From contig NBAZ01000009.1 of assembly GCA_002794735.1 (NCBI GenBank), positions 1,240,001 to 1,304,000 on the forward strand: DNA of 64,000 nt. Direction: 5' to 3'. Under the pieces are notes generated by a model. It did not search any database. It was not told the DNA's origin and saw nothing but the letters and a program-made list of their open reading frames with translations. Both the position numbers and the translations under genes were made by a program. Positions 23,774-35,145 of this stretch are shown here, piece by piece (the first letter of the stretch is position 1; every line of letters starts with the position of its first letter). The DNA comes from Pyrrhoderma lamaoense. Its lineage: Eukaryota > Basidiomycota > Agaricomycetes > Hymenochaetales > Hymenochaetaceae.

Positions 23774-24755
23774 AATTGTCAGGAAACGATTGTAGAGAAC
23801 CCCAATGTAATATAGTTATTGATGAAAAATATGACCCTATACTGGTATGTACTAGCGTAAATTAACGCATATGATGATGGAAGTGAAAATGTTGAAGGGA
23901 GGGACTCTTGCTTAGATATGCTTTAAGAATAATATCGTAAATTAAACTTACAGTTAAAACAACACCCAGCGAAAAAACTCGAACATGAGATACTATAAGA
24001 GTCTTGCATAATTGTCCTGCGTGATTTGGTTAGTTTCCGAAATGAGTAAATTACACATATATGTATTATACTCAATTTAAATTCATTGAAGTCCAGCGAC
24101 TGTTGGAATTAGACTTAGACTGGACAAAGCTTCTTCTACTAATGAGCATAGAGATGCAGAGATTGTTGGTCCAGGCCAAGGACTTGGACTGCGCATACAT
24201 AACATACACTTACGCATACATTAAACTATAAAGATTTAAACACTGTATAAATCCCACTATAAACGCAGGAGTAAAAAAATTGTGTAGATATACTTAGTAT
24301 ATGCTACTGGAAGCATTATAGATCTCATAATGAGAGTAGTAAAGTTTGTGTAATGGGTTTGACATGGGTAGATAGCTGGACTCCTTTGTCGTGAGTAGTG
24401 GACATGTAATGGTTACACCTACCTACCAAATTTTGATTTGTATGTCTCTAATTTTCCATTTCACATATCTAAGGAGAGACCGAAGAATAGAACGGAGATT
24501 AATTATTATAGGCCTCACCGTAAAGGTATCTCTCGCTATTAAACTGTCGAGACTACCCGTTTCACGTAAGAAAATATGAGGTGAAAACGGGGACTGGTCG
24601 CTACGCAATAGATAGCTTTCCCCATACAGACACTATTATTGTTAAACGTGGTTTATATGAATGCCAGCGAAGTTTTTATTGTACTGAACGGTTTCTGTGT
24701 GTAATTTTTCCTCTTATATACCTGTATTCAAAGGGTAAATTAATTCTCTATATCA
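23774..24755. other. AT-rich flank of the retrotransposon
   Basis: AT-rich sequence with no supported gene, ending at the target-site duplication. Short frames near 24390-24766 are of low complexity and not convincing. Confidence 0.4.
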
Positions 24756-24760
24756 GCCAG

Positions 24761-24890
24761 TGTTAGCGCTGTATGATGATAGTGTATAGCAAAGAGACGT
24801 AACTATCTACAATACATGGGAGCCGCTTATATATACTACTAGGAGAAGGTAATTGTTCATGTTTACATATGTGTAATACTATTTACAACA
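24761..24890 (-). repeat. 3' LTR of the copia element
   Basis: 130 bases starting TGTTAGCGCT and ending ATTTACAACA on the plus strand. It is identical to 31440-31569 except for C against T at the sixth base. The inverted end dinucleotides are TG and CA. A TATA-like TATATAAG on the minus strand lies inside (about 24827-24836). Confidence 0.95.
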
Positions 24891-24900
24891 GTCCCCCCAT
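24891..24900 (-). other. Polypurine tract of the copia element
   Basis: Read on the minus strand this is ATGGGGGGAC directly before the 3' LTR, the expected site of plus-strand DNA priming. Confidence 0.6.
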
Positions 24901-25101
24901 AAGAACACAAATAATAAGAAAATGAAAATGGACGAAAGTTATTTTTATTAGTTAAATGATTTTCAATTTTTTGAAAGGTTTTTTTTGGGTTAATGATGTG
25001 GTAATAAAAGAAGGTGATGGGAGATCAAGATAAGAGATAAGGGGTATTTAGAATATTAACGTGTGTAAAAGAAGGTGGATGTCCTCGTGATAAACGTTCC
25101 T

Positions 25102-26141
25102 TTAACAGAAGCGCAAGAGTAGTTGAGCCGCTTCTGACGCATTCTCTGCTTCTACAACCATTTGAGGGTCCGACTGTCTCATGATCTCCATCCACTGCTG
25201 GGTGAGTTGTAGTCCATAACCAAAAAGACTATGGGCATTTCTTGTGTCCCTGAGAAAAGGAGCTAGTACTGTATGCGGGGCGTGAACGTTTCGTTCGTGT
25301 CTGTCTCGTTCAGATCGTTGTATGAATGCCGTATTGTAACACATATGGGTCTTCCTACACCTATAGTAACCAGACTTGGCATAGTAGTAGTGGTCGGCAG
25401 GTAAGCTGAATTTATATGGGAAAGGGCACTCTTTAGACCTCAAGTGTATGTCGAGATTGGTTATTATGCCGTGGTAGGTGCGTATCTCTCGGTCTTTGCC
25501 CATAACTTTGCATCCTGCGGGACACTTGTAAAGTGTTCGGTCTGCTCCTTCTGCCTTTTCGAGTTTACTGATTAAGGGCATCCAGGTGTATCCATTAGCA
25601 ACTGTTATATGTTCCCCTGTTTCTTCTTCTTTAAAGTCATCTTTACCCTCTGCAGCCCAGTATGGATATTTTGCGGTAAACTGGTCTAGTAGTAACGCTA
25701 GTTCTCTTGCATTAAGTGGGGTATATTCATAGGAGATGGCTATGGGGAGGTGTCCTATGCTTTGGTGTATGCTATTAGCATATACAGTGACGTTTGGTGA
25801 GGGTACAATCACTGGGTTGACAGCTAATCCATTAGAAATGAATGAGTATGAGTGTGGTTGGACGGGTATGTGTTCGCGTTCTTTGCCCTTTTGTTGTGCA
25901 GCGTTTGCCCAGTGTCTATGATTTGTTCTAGATCGTCAACATCTATTACTTCGGAGTTTTGTTGGTCATGGTCGCATGTTTGCGTAGCTTGATCAATAAA
26001 TTCTTGAAGTTGTTGTTGTTGTTGTTGTTCCGGTTCGACAGTCGGGTAATTTGGTATGTAGTAGGGGTTATAGAGTAGAGTGTAGGTTGCTGTGTAGAAG
26101 TCGTAGCTAAGGATGTGAGGGTTAATAAAGATTGAGTCCAT
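25102..26141 (-). CDS. Accessory zinc-finger ORF of the copia element (frame-broken)
   Basis: The ORF lies between the RNase H end (26292) and the 3' LTR, on the element's coding strand, where copia elements normally have no gene. The ATG at 26141 starts MDSIFINPHILSYDFY, with a short poly-Gln run and an acidic stretch (EVIDVDDLEQ). This frame closes at 25824. The adjacent frame continues as a long open segment to 25102. The switch lies between about 25945 and 25824 and could be an indel. The second part has two finger-like units: YKCPAGCKV with later His residues, and CRKTHMCYNTAFIQRSERD followed by RHERNVH. Function unknown. Candidates are a captured host finger protein or an element regulator. 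Confidence 0.6.
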
Positions 26142-26291
26142 TGTGGAAAGGTTTGAATGAAGGGTTTGTGTTAAAATAAAGGTAAATTTTAAGGAATGGG
26201 CGTAAGTTAAAATGTCATGAGAGGAGTATATATCACGTAATGTTTTTCGTTGATAAGGAGGGGATAAAGTAGTATATAAACGGAAGAATCT

Positions 26292-29240
26292 TTAAATAGA
26301 TTTAAGGGGTGTATTATGATTGAATATGTGTTCTTTGAATCTTTGGAGTAAGAATCTCGTTAGCGATTTTGTAAGAGGGTCCGCAAGTTGTTGTGTTCCT
26401 GGTACGTGGGTAATTGTAATGTATTTGTTTTGAATGAGAGAGTGTAAATAAAAGAAATTGACTTTGAATTGTTTGATTTTTGCTCGATATTTTTGTGTTG
26501 TGTCATTGAGTACTGTTACTGCGGATAAGTTGTCGCCATATAATGTAATGTTGGGTAGTTTTTGTGTTAATGTTTCTATTATATATTGTATAAGAATTCC
26601 TTCGTTTAGTGCTAGGACCATTTGTCGGAATTCGGATTCATAAACGTGTAGTGATACGTCAGTTGGTAAGAATGGATTTGGTATTTTCTTGGATGACCAG
26701 GCTATAGGGCCATTCCAGAATATAATGTATGCGCCTACTGGAATAAAGTCCTTTTCTGTTTGACCGCCTGTGTCGGAGTATACTTTAAGTTGGGGTTTAT
26801 TTTTGCCGCCGAGTGTAAGTTTTTGTTTCTTTGTGGCGTTTAGGTATCCAAAGCAGTTATATAAGAGTTGTAGGTGTTGTTGAGAGGGGTTTTGTAGAAA
26901 ACGAGCGAAGTATCCTGCTGCATAAGCTAAATCGGGTCGTGTCCAGTCTGCAGCATATCGTAATGCTCCAACTAGAGACATGTATAGTTCGTTATTTATT
27001 CTTGTATTTTCGTTACTGGGTTGTATTTCTAATATTTTAGTACCGGGTGGTAGAGGTGTTGTTTTTGGAGGTTGATTTTGTAGTTGAAAATGTATTAATT
27101 TTGTGTTTATGTATGCTTCTTGATCGATAGTTATTGTTCGAAGTTGTCTATTTCTGTATATTCTGATGCCTAGAAGCCAGTTAAGTTCTCCTCCGTCAGA
27201 GAATTCGAAATATTTTGATAATCTGTTTTTGAAGTCTATAATGAATGTTTCGGTATCGGCAGCGATTGTTAAGTCATCGACGTATATGATTAGAAAGGCT
27301 CGAATTTGATTATGTGTATTTCTGTGGTAGAATAGTGCTGGGTCTTTGTAGTGTTGTTGGAATCCAATTGTGTTTAGTGCTTGTGAGAACGTTTGGTACC
27401 ATCGTCTGCCGGCTTGTTTGAGACCATAAAGTGCTTTGTCGAGTTTTAGTACTTTGTTGTTGATATTTTGTAAAAAAATTTCCTGGTGGTGGTTTGAGGT
27501 AAATTTCTTCATCTGCTTGTAATTTTCCATATAAATATGCGGATTTGATGTCGAGCTGATGGAGTGGCCAATCTCTATGAGCTGCTTCCGATAATATAAG
27601 GCGTAGTGTTGATGATCGTACTACTGGAGCAGAAGTGTCATTTTCCTCATAGTCGTATCCTGGGATTTGCGCATATCCTTGTACGACTAATCGTGCTTTG
27701 TATCTTTCAATTGTTCCATTGGATTTACGTTTGGTTTTGAAGACGAATTTTGTACCGATTGCTTTGCGATCGCTAGGAAGGGTGGTGTAATGCCATGTTC
27801 CACGTTTCTGTAATGTGGTTATTTCCTCTTCCATTGCTCTTTTCCAATATTCGTGGTCTGATCTGTTAATTGCTTCTGTATAGGTTAGTGGATCGTCCAA
27901 TTCTAATGATTGCTGTATATGATAAGAGATGCCTAGTTTCCTATTCGTTGGTTTTATTTGTCTGTTCGATTTTCTTGTAGTGTCTTGTGTAACGTTAAAT
28001 TCTATGGTGTCTTGTGTTTTTGCTGAGTTTGTAACGAATTTTAGATTCCGTACTGTAGAGATTGATTTTGTTATTGGATTATAGACTCGGTGTCCTTTTG
28101 AAGTATTGTCGTATCCAATCCAGTATTGTTCTGTTCCTCGAGCTGTGAATTTGGATTTAAGGGTATGTACGATGACTCGCTTGCCGAATGGATGTATTTC
28201 CGTGATATCGTAATGTTTTTGGTTTTTGAGTGTATATGGTATTTGATAATTGATGGATCGATGTGGCGTTCTATTAGAAACGAAGGTGGCGTATTTAATT
28301 GCTTCATACCAAAGCATTGGTGGTAATTTTGAAGTTAGTAGTGCAACTCTTGATATCTTTTGAATAGTTTGGAATTGTCGTTCGGCTATTCCATTTTGAT
28401 TTGGGTTATTTGGAATTGAAAAGGTTTGAATGATGCCATAATTTTGTAAGTATTTTGTAATTTTTCTGATTTGAATTCCGCTGCATTGTCAGAGTGAAGT
28501 CATTTCATTTTGATGTTATTTTGTGTTATTTCCTTTTTATGCCAATTGATAAATGCTTCGTAGATTTCCGATTTGTTTTTCATAGGTAGAATGGTGAGGT
28601 ATCTTGAGTATCTGTCAGTTATTCCAAGTATATAGTTAATGCCGTAGAACATTGGTTTTATAGGTCCCATTGTGTCCATATGAAATTCTTCTCCATAATA
28701 TGATGCTTTTGAGATTGGTTGTTGACCGTGGGGTAGTTGTTGAATATTCGCTTTTATACAATCTAGACATTGAAATGGTTTTGTTGAATTGAGATATAAG
28801 AGCTTTTGTTTCTGAAGTTGTATCAAATAATTATATGAAATATGTCCAAGACGACAGTGTGCTTCGTATATTGATTCAGGTTTAGCAGTCACAGTATAAA
28901 TATAATACAAGCTATTTTTCTGGTGCAATTTGGCTATCAATAAGCCGGATTTATCATAAATAGAACAAAGATTATTTAAATATTCAAAACGATAACCATT
29001 TTTGCATAATTTGGATTGAGACAGCAGCGTTAGCTTTGCATTTGGGATGTAGTAAACGTTATGTATACGCATTACGTGTTTTTCTGATGTTGAACTAGAT
29101 AAAATGACATCCATGTCGCCAACTGTATTACTAGTCAGCGTATTCGAGCTGTCAGCCGTATTTATGCGTATGGGATTATTTATTCGTTTGATATTATATA
29201 ACCAATGTTTGTTGGAGTAATATGTATGGATGCACCAGAA
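26292..29240 (-). pseudogene. pol: copia pol: protease-integrase-reverse transcriptase-RNase H, frame-broken
   Basis: Order on the minus strand: the protease active site DSGASIHIT (about 29240, in the gag frame); the GAG-pre-integrase and HHCC zinc site (AHCRLGHISYN ... CLDC); the integrase Asp residues in HMDTMGP and HSDNAAEF and the Glu in NGIAERQ. RT follows with LDIKSAYLYG, LDKALYGLKQAG and the catalytic YVDD (IIYVDDLTIAADT). RNase H follows with LKVYSDTGG and YESEFRQM, to the end at 26292. Apparent breaks: one base short in an A run (29208-29210 on plus), a TGA at 28502-28500 where Trp is expected, one base short near 28452-28455, and one base extra in a seven-base run at 27472-27478. 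Most are homopolymer changes. Confidence 0.85.
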
Positions 29241-31435
29241 TCAAGCATTATATTAGTATTCATAGAGATGTTGGTATTAGTGACTGTACTGACGAAGGCA
29301 GGTTGGTCTGGATACGATAGGACGGCTGCGGATACTGTTGGATTAATTATATTTTCTTGTTTTTCTGTTGTATCGTTACTTTCTTGTTGTTGGTAGTGAT
29401 CGTATGTCTGTGATTGAGAATATTGCGGGTATTCAGAGTAATGGGCTTGATAATTATTGGAACCAAATGAGCCGCGTTGAAAGCCACGTCCTCTTCCACG
29501 TCCACGTCCTCTTGATCGTCCTCGAAAACCTCGATTGTTATTGTATCGTCCTCTGGACGTTCCTCGATTTTGACCTCTTCCTCTGTTTGGTGATCTACAT
29601 TGATTTGCCCAGTGTCCTATTTGTCCACAATTATAACAACGATCATTTTGTCGAGATTGGTTGTTGTTGGAGTTACCGCGTCCTCGTTGAAAGTAACCAC
29701 GTGCAGCTGAGGTGTTTTCGTGGGTATGAGGTTGGTTTCGTTGTCGATGTCCACGGGTGGTATGAGGATTAATTGTATTGTTGAAATCATTGATTTGAAT
29801 TTGTTGTCGCACGCGGTTGAGGAATTCGTTGATATTGAACTGTGTTTCCATTGTTAACGTTGGGTTGTCGCGGACCATTCGTTGGTTATTTTGTAATTCA
29901 ATTTGGTAATTGTTAAGAATGGAGCGGTATACGGGTAAGTTGTGGACTAGGGCATAACTGGCAGTAGTGAGAGTAGTGGTATTTATAATCGGTTGTATGG
30001 CACGTAATATTCCGAGTTCTTTAGAGAAGGTGGATAATCTGGTGATGATGGAGCCGTGGTAAGGTCCTTGGAATTTCAGCAGTTGTTGTGCAAGGGCTGT
30101 GGTAGTATGGCGCTGGTAATAAGATATGAGGATGGAGAGTAGGGAGCATGTATTCTGGTTACTTGGTATGGACAAATGAACTTCTAGCTCCTGTAGTATT
30201 TCTTCCGATAGTCGGTGTCGTAGTGCGGTGGCAATTGCTGCGTCTATTGCTACTAGTTTATGTCCATGAATGTACGAGATTTGTGTAGTAATAGGGTTTT
30301 GAGTGAGGCGCAGTATGTGAATAACTGAATTTATAGTTTTGGTAACTTCGGCTAGCCACTGATTGAATTGTTTGGCGTCTGTTAGTTTTTGTATATCTTG
30401 TATCATTTGTGTTACTAGCCGAATGGCGCCATAAAGTGAAGAATCGCCTGCGCGCCTACGATGCCTAGATGCGTTAGATGATTGACTAGAGTGATGGCTA
30501 GAGGGTGGTGATGGAGTAGGGGAATAGTTATGGGAGCTTGGAGAGTCGCTTGGTGATTCTGACGGGTCTCTTCTCGGTGGGTCATTTCTTTCGGGTGGTC
30601 CACTATTCCTGGTGGTGTTATTGTCTGGATCTTCACCAGGGTCGTTGTTGTCAGGACGCCTTGGTGGTCGAGTAGCTTGTTGTGTGGTTTGAGTAGTTTG
30701 GGGTCTGACAGTCTGTGTTTGTGTGGTGGTGCTCATAGTGGTTTGTGGTTGAGTTGTTCCAAAGAATGGACGGCTTGATACAGGATCGCCTAGACCAAAA
30801 TAGGACGAGGGAGGATTAAAGGGAGGAATGTTCTGTTGTATACTCGAGGATGGGGCGTTGAATGTTAATGCTTGTGGGTCCGTAATTTTTCCTAATTGGG
30901 AAATAGATGAAGCCACCGGCTGTGCTAATGCCGAAACTTGTTCTTGTGTATCTGTTCCGGACCTTGTTGTTGTGGTTTGCTTCGGCGCTTGTGGTTTGCT
31001 CACTGGATGGTGTGGTGAGAGGCCTAAACGGTTTTGTTCTCGAGACGCTAGGGATGGGATTTGTGACTCTATGTGGTTTATTTCTGTTTGATGCGTTCGT
31101 ATAGTTTCGTTAATTATAGGGTCCCAGATTTCCCTGCTGTTGGAAGCTAATACTTCTGTAGAGTCGGTGGTTATTGCTTCTTCAGAATGGGTGTCATAGG
31201 CTCGTCGTAAGTCGGGTAGTATGATTTCGGTGAGTTGTATGATATATTCGTCTGGGACAATGCGTCGTAGATTGTGGGAGGTTGCTTTAAAGGAAGGAGA
31301 GATGCGATATTTCTTGTTGGTGATGTAAAGAGCGAGTCGGCGACAGGCGTAACTTTCAATTTGGCCTAGTTCGCGGTGTTTGCGAACTTCTTGTACTGAC
31401 ATGGTTGGATCTTCGTCGTGTACGGATAGGCTCAT
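29180..31435 (-). CDS. gag: copia Gag (with N-terminal part of protease)
   Basis: An open frame of 751 codons that forms the virus-like particle protein and packages element RNA. The first ATG (31435) lies inside the primer-binding site. A second ATG 11 codons later is an alternative start. The middle is rich in Thr, Gln, Pro and Ser, followed by a helical Gag core (about residues 330-510). Then comes a CCHC zinc knuckle, CYNCGQIGHWANQC, near 29640-29600, and an unusual Arg/Gly-rich tail (GRSRGRGRGRGRGFQRG) that would bind RNA. The frame ends just after the protease motif DSGASIHIT because of a one-base break. In an intact copia element it would run on into pol. Confidence 0.88.
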   Translation of the reverse strand: MSLSVHDEDPTMSVQEVRKHRELGQIESYACRRLALYITNKKYRISPSFKATSHNLRRIVPDEYIIQLTEIILPDLRRAYDTHSEEAITTDSTEVLASNSREIWDPIINETIRTHQTEINHIESQIPSLASREQNRLGLSPHHPVSKPQAPKQTTTTRSGTDTQEQVSALAQPVASSISQLGKITDPQALTFNAPSSSIQQNIPPFNPPSSYFGLGDPVSSRPFFGTTQPQTTMSTTTQTQTVRPQTTQTTQQATRPPRRPDNNDPGEDPDNNTTRNSGPPERNDPPRRDPSESPSDSPSSHNYSPTPSPPSSHHSSQSSNASRHRRRAGDSSLYGAIRLVTQMIQDIQKLTDAKQFNQWLAEVTKTINSVIHILRLTQNPITTQISYIHGHKLVAIDAAIATALRHRLSEEILQELEVHLSIPSNQNTCSLLSILISYYQRHTTTALAQQLLKFQGPYHGSIITRLSTFSKELGILRAIQPIINTTTLTTASYALVHNLPVYRSILNNYQIELQNNQRMVRDNPTLTMETQFNINEFLNRVRQQIQINDFNNTINPHTTRGHRQRNQPHTHENTSAARGYFQRGRGNSNNNQSRQNDRCYNCGQIGHWANQCRSPNRGRGQNRGTSRGRYNNNRGFRGRSRGRGRGRGRGFQRGSFGSNNYQAHYSEYPQYSQSQTYDHYQQQESNDTTEKQENIINPTVSAAVLSYPDQPAFVSTVTNTNISMNTNIMLDSGASIHITPTNIGYIISNE

Positions 31436-31439
31436 AACC
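31429..31439 (-). other. Primer-binding site matching the initiator-tRNA anticodon arm
   Basis: GGTTATGAGCC on the minus strand follows the 5' LTR directly. Its complement GGCTCATAACC matches the anticodon stem-loop of fungal initiator tRNA-Met as I know it from yeast, not the tRNA 3' end. This is the half-tRNA priming known from Drosophila copia. The ATG in this site is the first codon of Gag. Confidence 0.75.
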
Positions 31440-31569
31440 TGTTAGTGCTGTATGATGATAGTGTATAGCAAAGAGACGTAACTATCTACAATACATGGGA
31501 GCCGCTTATATATACTACTAGGAGAAGGTAATTGTTCATGTTTACATATGTGTAATACTATTTACAACA
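31440..31569 (-). repeat. 5' LTR of the copia element
   Basis: 130 bases, TG...CA, one mismatch to the other LTR. On the minus strand TATATAAG (plus about 31505-31514) is a plausible TATA box of the element promoter. The LTR is unusually short but typical of some copia lineages. Confidence 0.95.
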
Positions 31570-34428
31570 GCCAGAGTAACACATTTTGATAGTCACTTAG
31601 GCTCATCCTAACCTTTTCCTCGATTTTCATTCATCAAGAAGCCCTCCAAACGTCATCAGTGTTATAATAACAGAGTATTATATTGGTTTGTATACCTCTG
31701 TAGCCTACATTCACGCATATAGGTCTAGTCTATTCAATAGTTTCATAATCATTCTTATGAACCAAAGACAATAGTATGCTCATATAATGGAGTCGGTGTC
31801 CTTTCCAAGAACGCGTATTGTCACAATTAATGTCACGGGTCACAAAACATACAAAGAAGGAAGGTTGGTGGCTACCTCCTGTTCATACGCGAGCCCACAC
31901 AACAACATTAGCCTTCAACCACCACCACCCCACTTCCAGACCTTGTTGTTGCTTCATTAATCGCACTCCTCACACCGCTCTCCATTCTCAAAATCACTCA
32001 AAACAATAGAACACACACTCAACGCTGCCTCCGCGACTATAACACCAAACCACCGGCCCTGACATCCGAGATCATGTACCACACGCACCGTAAACGTGTA
32101 CGAGGAAGATCTAGACAAGGGAAATAATTTATTGCTCAACAGCTGGGTCTGCATGCGCGATGCTTTCTACTAGCTTTAGGCTATTAGCCGGTACACACCG
32201 AAAGATTGCATGCAATATGCTTATTGCGTGCACGATTACGAATCGGGACTAGAACAACCTTTTCTTTTCTTGAAGGGAGGTAGGTAGGAGGAGTACCGAA
32301 CATCGTACGTCTCCGGACCGACTCCAAGGCCGATGTAAAAGGACACGGGAGAATAGGACGGGATGAAGAGAAAAAGTAAAGATAAGCGTTTAAAATGAAA
32401 GGGAGATGATCCAATGGGTGCAATTATAGTCAAGAAGCGAAGGGTGAAAAACCTCACATCTCGTCATTATTACGCACCCCGTTAGCTTCGCTTGTCTCAT
32501 TCTCCTTATTCATCTATCTTTGGCAGTATGAATGGGAAGGGTCACTCTTCATAGTTCACGGTAACACATGGATTAAGCTATATGCTTTACCGTCAGGGAA
32601 ACAGCCATCCCTGGCTAGAATTCTGGACTTGATACCTGCTGATGTCAGAGTATAAAATTGGATAAGGTAAGATTAGGGCCATGACAGACAGGGGGATCCT
32701 CATATGGATATGGTGAACTTCTCTCCAGAAAGATAGGAGGAAACACGTTATTACAAAAATAGGAAGGACAGGGTATTAATAAGGATTATACCCGTTGTGC
32801 CTGTAATCCCGCGGTAAATCAACATTTAACAAATGAAGAGTAAAAGCCAAATAAGATAAACCGGAACGCGCTTCAATAAGATAGTCAAGCTGACTATTTC
32901 TGGTAAAGAGGCGAAAGGTAGATTTGATACGGATATGACGCGGCTATCGCAGTAAATATCTGGATTATCATCATTACTATCTATCTCTGGCACGCACCCT
33001 TCACGGAACGACATCTATATAGTGAAGCTTGGACCTGGCTTTGAAACGATGATCCTAGCGAAATTAGCATGGAAGAGTGCGAAAGACGGAGCAGTGTTTT
33101 GGCCGCGACACTAGAATTCCCCATCTGGGCAGTAAACCAATACATTATGAAAATGTATCTGATATACCCCGTCCGGATAGATGAAAAGACTGGAAGAAAT
33201 TTTTAGAGATAATGCATAATAGGTGAGGTTGATGCATGCTTAAAAGCCTGTTACTCTGTTACAGGGTGCCCTCGAATATTGGGCGTGTTAAAAGGTTCTC
33301 TATAACAACCATTTCTTGCCAAGGCAACCTGCTCGAGACTCTAAGAAGACAACTAGAGGATGGATGAATTGATAATAGCGCATGGTGAACACACCTTGCG
33401 TCATGGAAGATATGGACTCTTAATCTGGTGTAATCCTACCTCAGAATCATAACAGCAATAATAACAAAGCTCGAGGGAATAATTATAATGTCCTATTTAC
33501 AAAAGGGATTATTGTAAATAACTCATGAATTTGATAATATGACGATTATGTATTTCGCATCCGATGCACCGGCGAAATACATAAGTGCCCGTGCGTCACT
33601 GGGTAAGATGATACTGATGTATTTTGGGTGTCGTTAACTACACAGGTTGTGATGGGAAGACACTTCGCAATTTTATTATAGTGCTATTACTGGCATCAGT
33701 GGATGGAGAACAACAACGACAATGTTCCTCTACAAGGCTCTTGTATAGGGGAGTGGATCCGTTTTTGTCTTTTTGATTTAAGTAAAACTCCCTCCTTCGA
33801 ACCAATATCTGGATTTAGGATCTTGCATCCACGCCCCCTCCTCCTCCTCTTCTTCTTCACGCATCAACATGTGAACAAGAGTTGTTGTTCTATATAAAAC
33901 GAGAAAGAAAAAGTTTATAAAATCGAAGTTTGCGAAGTTTTTGTTTCTTTTTTTTTTGTGTGTGTGTTCGCCGGGGTGTTTCTTTTTCATATGCGTAAAA
34001 AGAGAGGGAGATCCGGGTAGGGGTTGTACTAGTTTTCTTTTTTTTTTTCAGGTTTTCGGAAGGTTACGCCACATCGGAAGATAAATCGTCTTCCCACCAA
34101 CTCTTCCTTTTTTTTTCCCAAGCCCCCAAAGCTGTGATTTGGTTTTGGGTTGATTATTGTTCTCTCGAGAGAGAGACATCGCTCTTTTTTAAAGGCTTCT
34201 TCTTCATCGCTATTGAACATTGTCATTGTCTTTTTCTTTTCTTTCTATTTTTTTACAGTTGATAAGAAGAAAAGAACAATACATTGCTAGAGACATTGAA
34301 AGTAAGAAGGTAAGTAGAGTTAAATAATAAGGTAGGGAAGGCGGCGAGGAACCCCCCCCTCTCGGTCTGTTATCTCTTCTTTCTTGTGTGAGTAATGTCT
34401 ATGTACAGGGGCGGGAGAGTCAAGAGAT

Positions 34429-34440
34429 GGGGGGGGGGGG
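34429..34440. repeat. G12 homopolymer
   Basis: Run of twelve G on the plus strand, one of several long G or C runs in this segment. Confidence 0.8.
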
Positions 34441-34775
34441 CGTGCAGTGTAGTGTATCTGGGAATAATAATAACTACTACATAGTAGTAGTAACATTGTC
34501 ACCGATAGGAAGGCGGCCCTCTTCTTTCCTTCCTTTCCCCCCCCCTCCCTTTTTTTTTCCCCTTCCTGTTTCAGGTGGGTTTTTTTTTCGTAATTGGACG
34601 TCCTAAAGTGGCTCTCTCTCTGCTTTCTCTCTGCTTTCTTTCTCGGGCCAAGAACCGCGAGAGAGCCGTGTTTTTTTTAAATAAAAAGATGGCTACATGG
34701 TACATGGTATATATGGTATACATGTTGTTATAGTAATAGTTTAAACTCGCCTTTTCTTAATTCTAAACTGGGGCT

Positions 34776-34799
34776 CCCCCCCCCCCCCAAAAAAAAAAA
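34776..34799. repeat. Adjacent poly-C and poly-A tracts
   Basis: A run of about 13 C is followed directly by about 11 A. The purine/pyrimidine switch and run length make its exact length doubtful. Confidence 0.8.
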
Positions 34800-35064
34800 G
34801 GACCTGCGCCTTCTCTCCTCCCTCCCATCTCCTGTCTTCCCTAGAACGCGCTTCTGTAATCAGCCTCCTATCAAGTTGTTTTTTTTAATATTATAGTATA
34901 TATATATATATGTAAGATTTTTTTCCCCTTCTTTCTTCTTTCTTGGATAAGCCTCCCGATTGTAACTTCTGAACTCTGAACTTCTGAACTCTGATGTGAG
35001 GAAGGGAAGTTGGTGGGGGGACGGTAGACGGTAACTTCTTTTTGGGTTCTTGATTTAGGATTTA

Positions 35065-35065
35065 G

Positions 35066-35098
<33 letters not shown>
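35065..35098. repeat. (GTT)n microsatellite
   Basis: About eleven tandem GTT units. Confidence 0.85.
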
Positions 35099-35099
<1 letters not shown>

Positions 35100-35107
35100 G
35101 GAGAGGA

Positions 35108-35113
<6 letters not shown>

Positions 35114-35141
<28 letters not shown>
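35114..35141. repeat. (GA)n microsatellite
   Basis: About thirteen tandem GA units, closely followed by a G9 run. Confidence 0.85.

Positions 35142-35145
<4 letters not shown>

Larger units (their letters stand above)
24756..31574 (-). mobile_element. Ty1/copia LTR retrotransposon, complete, minus strand
   Basis: The element proper is 24761-31569 (6809 bases), flanked by GCCAG at 24756-24760 and again at 31570-31574, a perfect 5-base target duplication. It has two 130-base LTRs (TG...CA), a primer-binding site and polypurine tract, Gag with a zinc knuckle, protease, integrase, reverse transcriptase and RNase H in copia order (integrase before RT). An extra ORF lies after RNase H. The LTRs differ at one position only, so insertion is recent. 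The polyprotein frame is nevertheless broken at several points (29208, 28500, 28452, 27472), so this copy as written is not a single open polyprotein. Confidence 0.95.

Noticed and set aside
29205..29772. Plus-strand frames over gag
   Set aside because: Antisense shadows of the copia Gag Arg/Gly-rich region.
24761..31569. Programmed frameshifting in copia pol as explanation of all breaks
   Set aside because: The breaks fall inside the protease, integrase and RT domains rather than at the gag-pol border, and there is also a TGA, so programmed shifting cannot explain them all.
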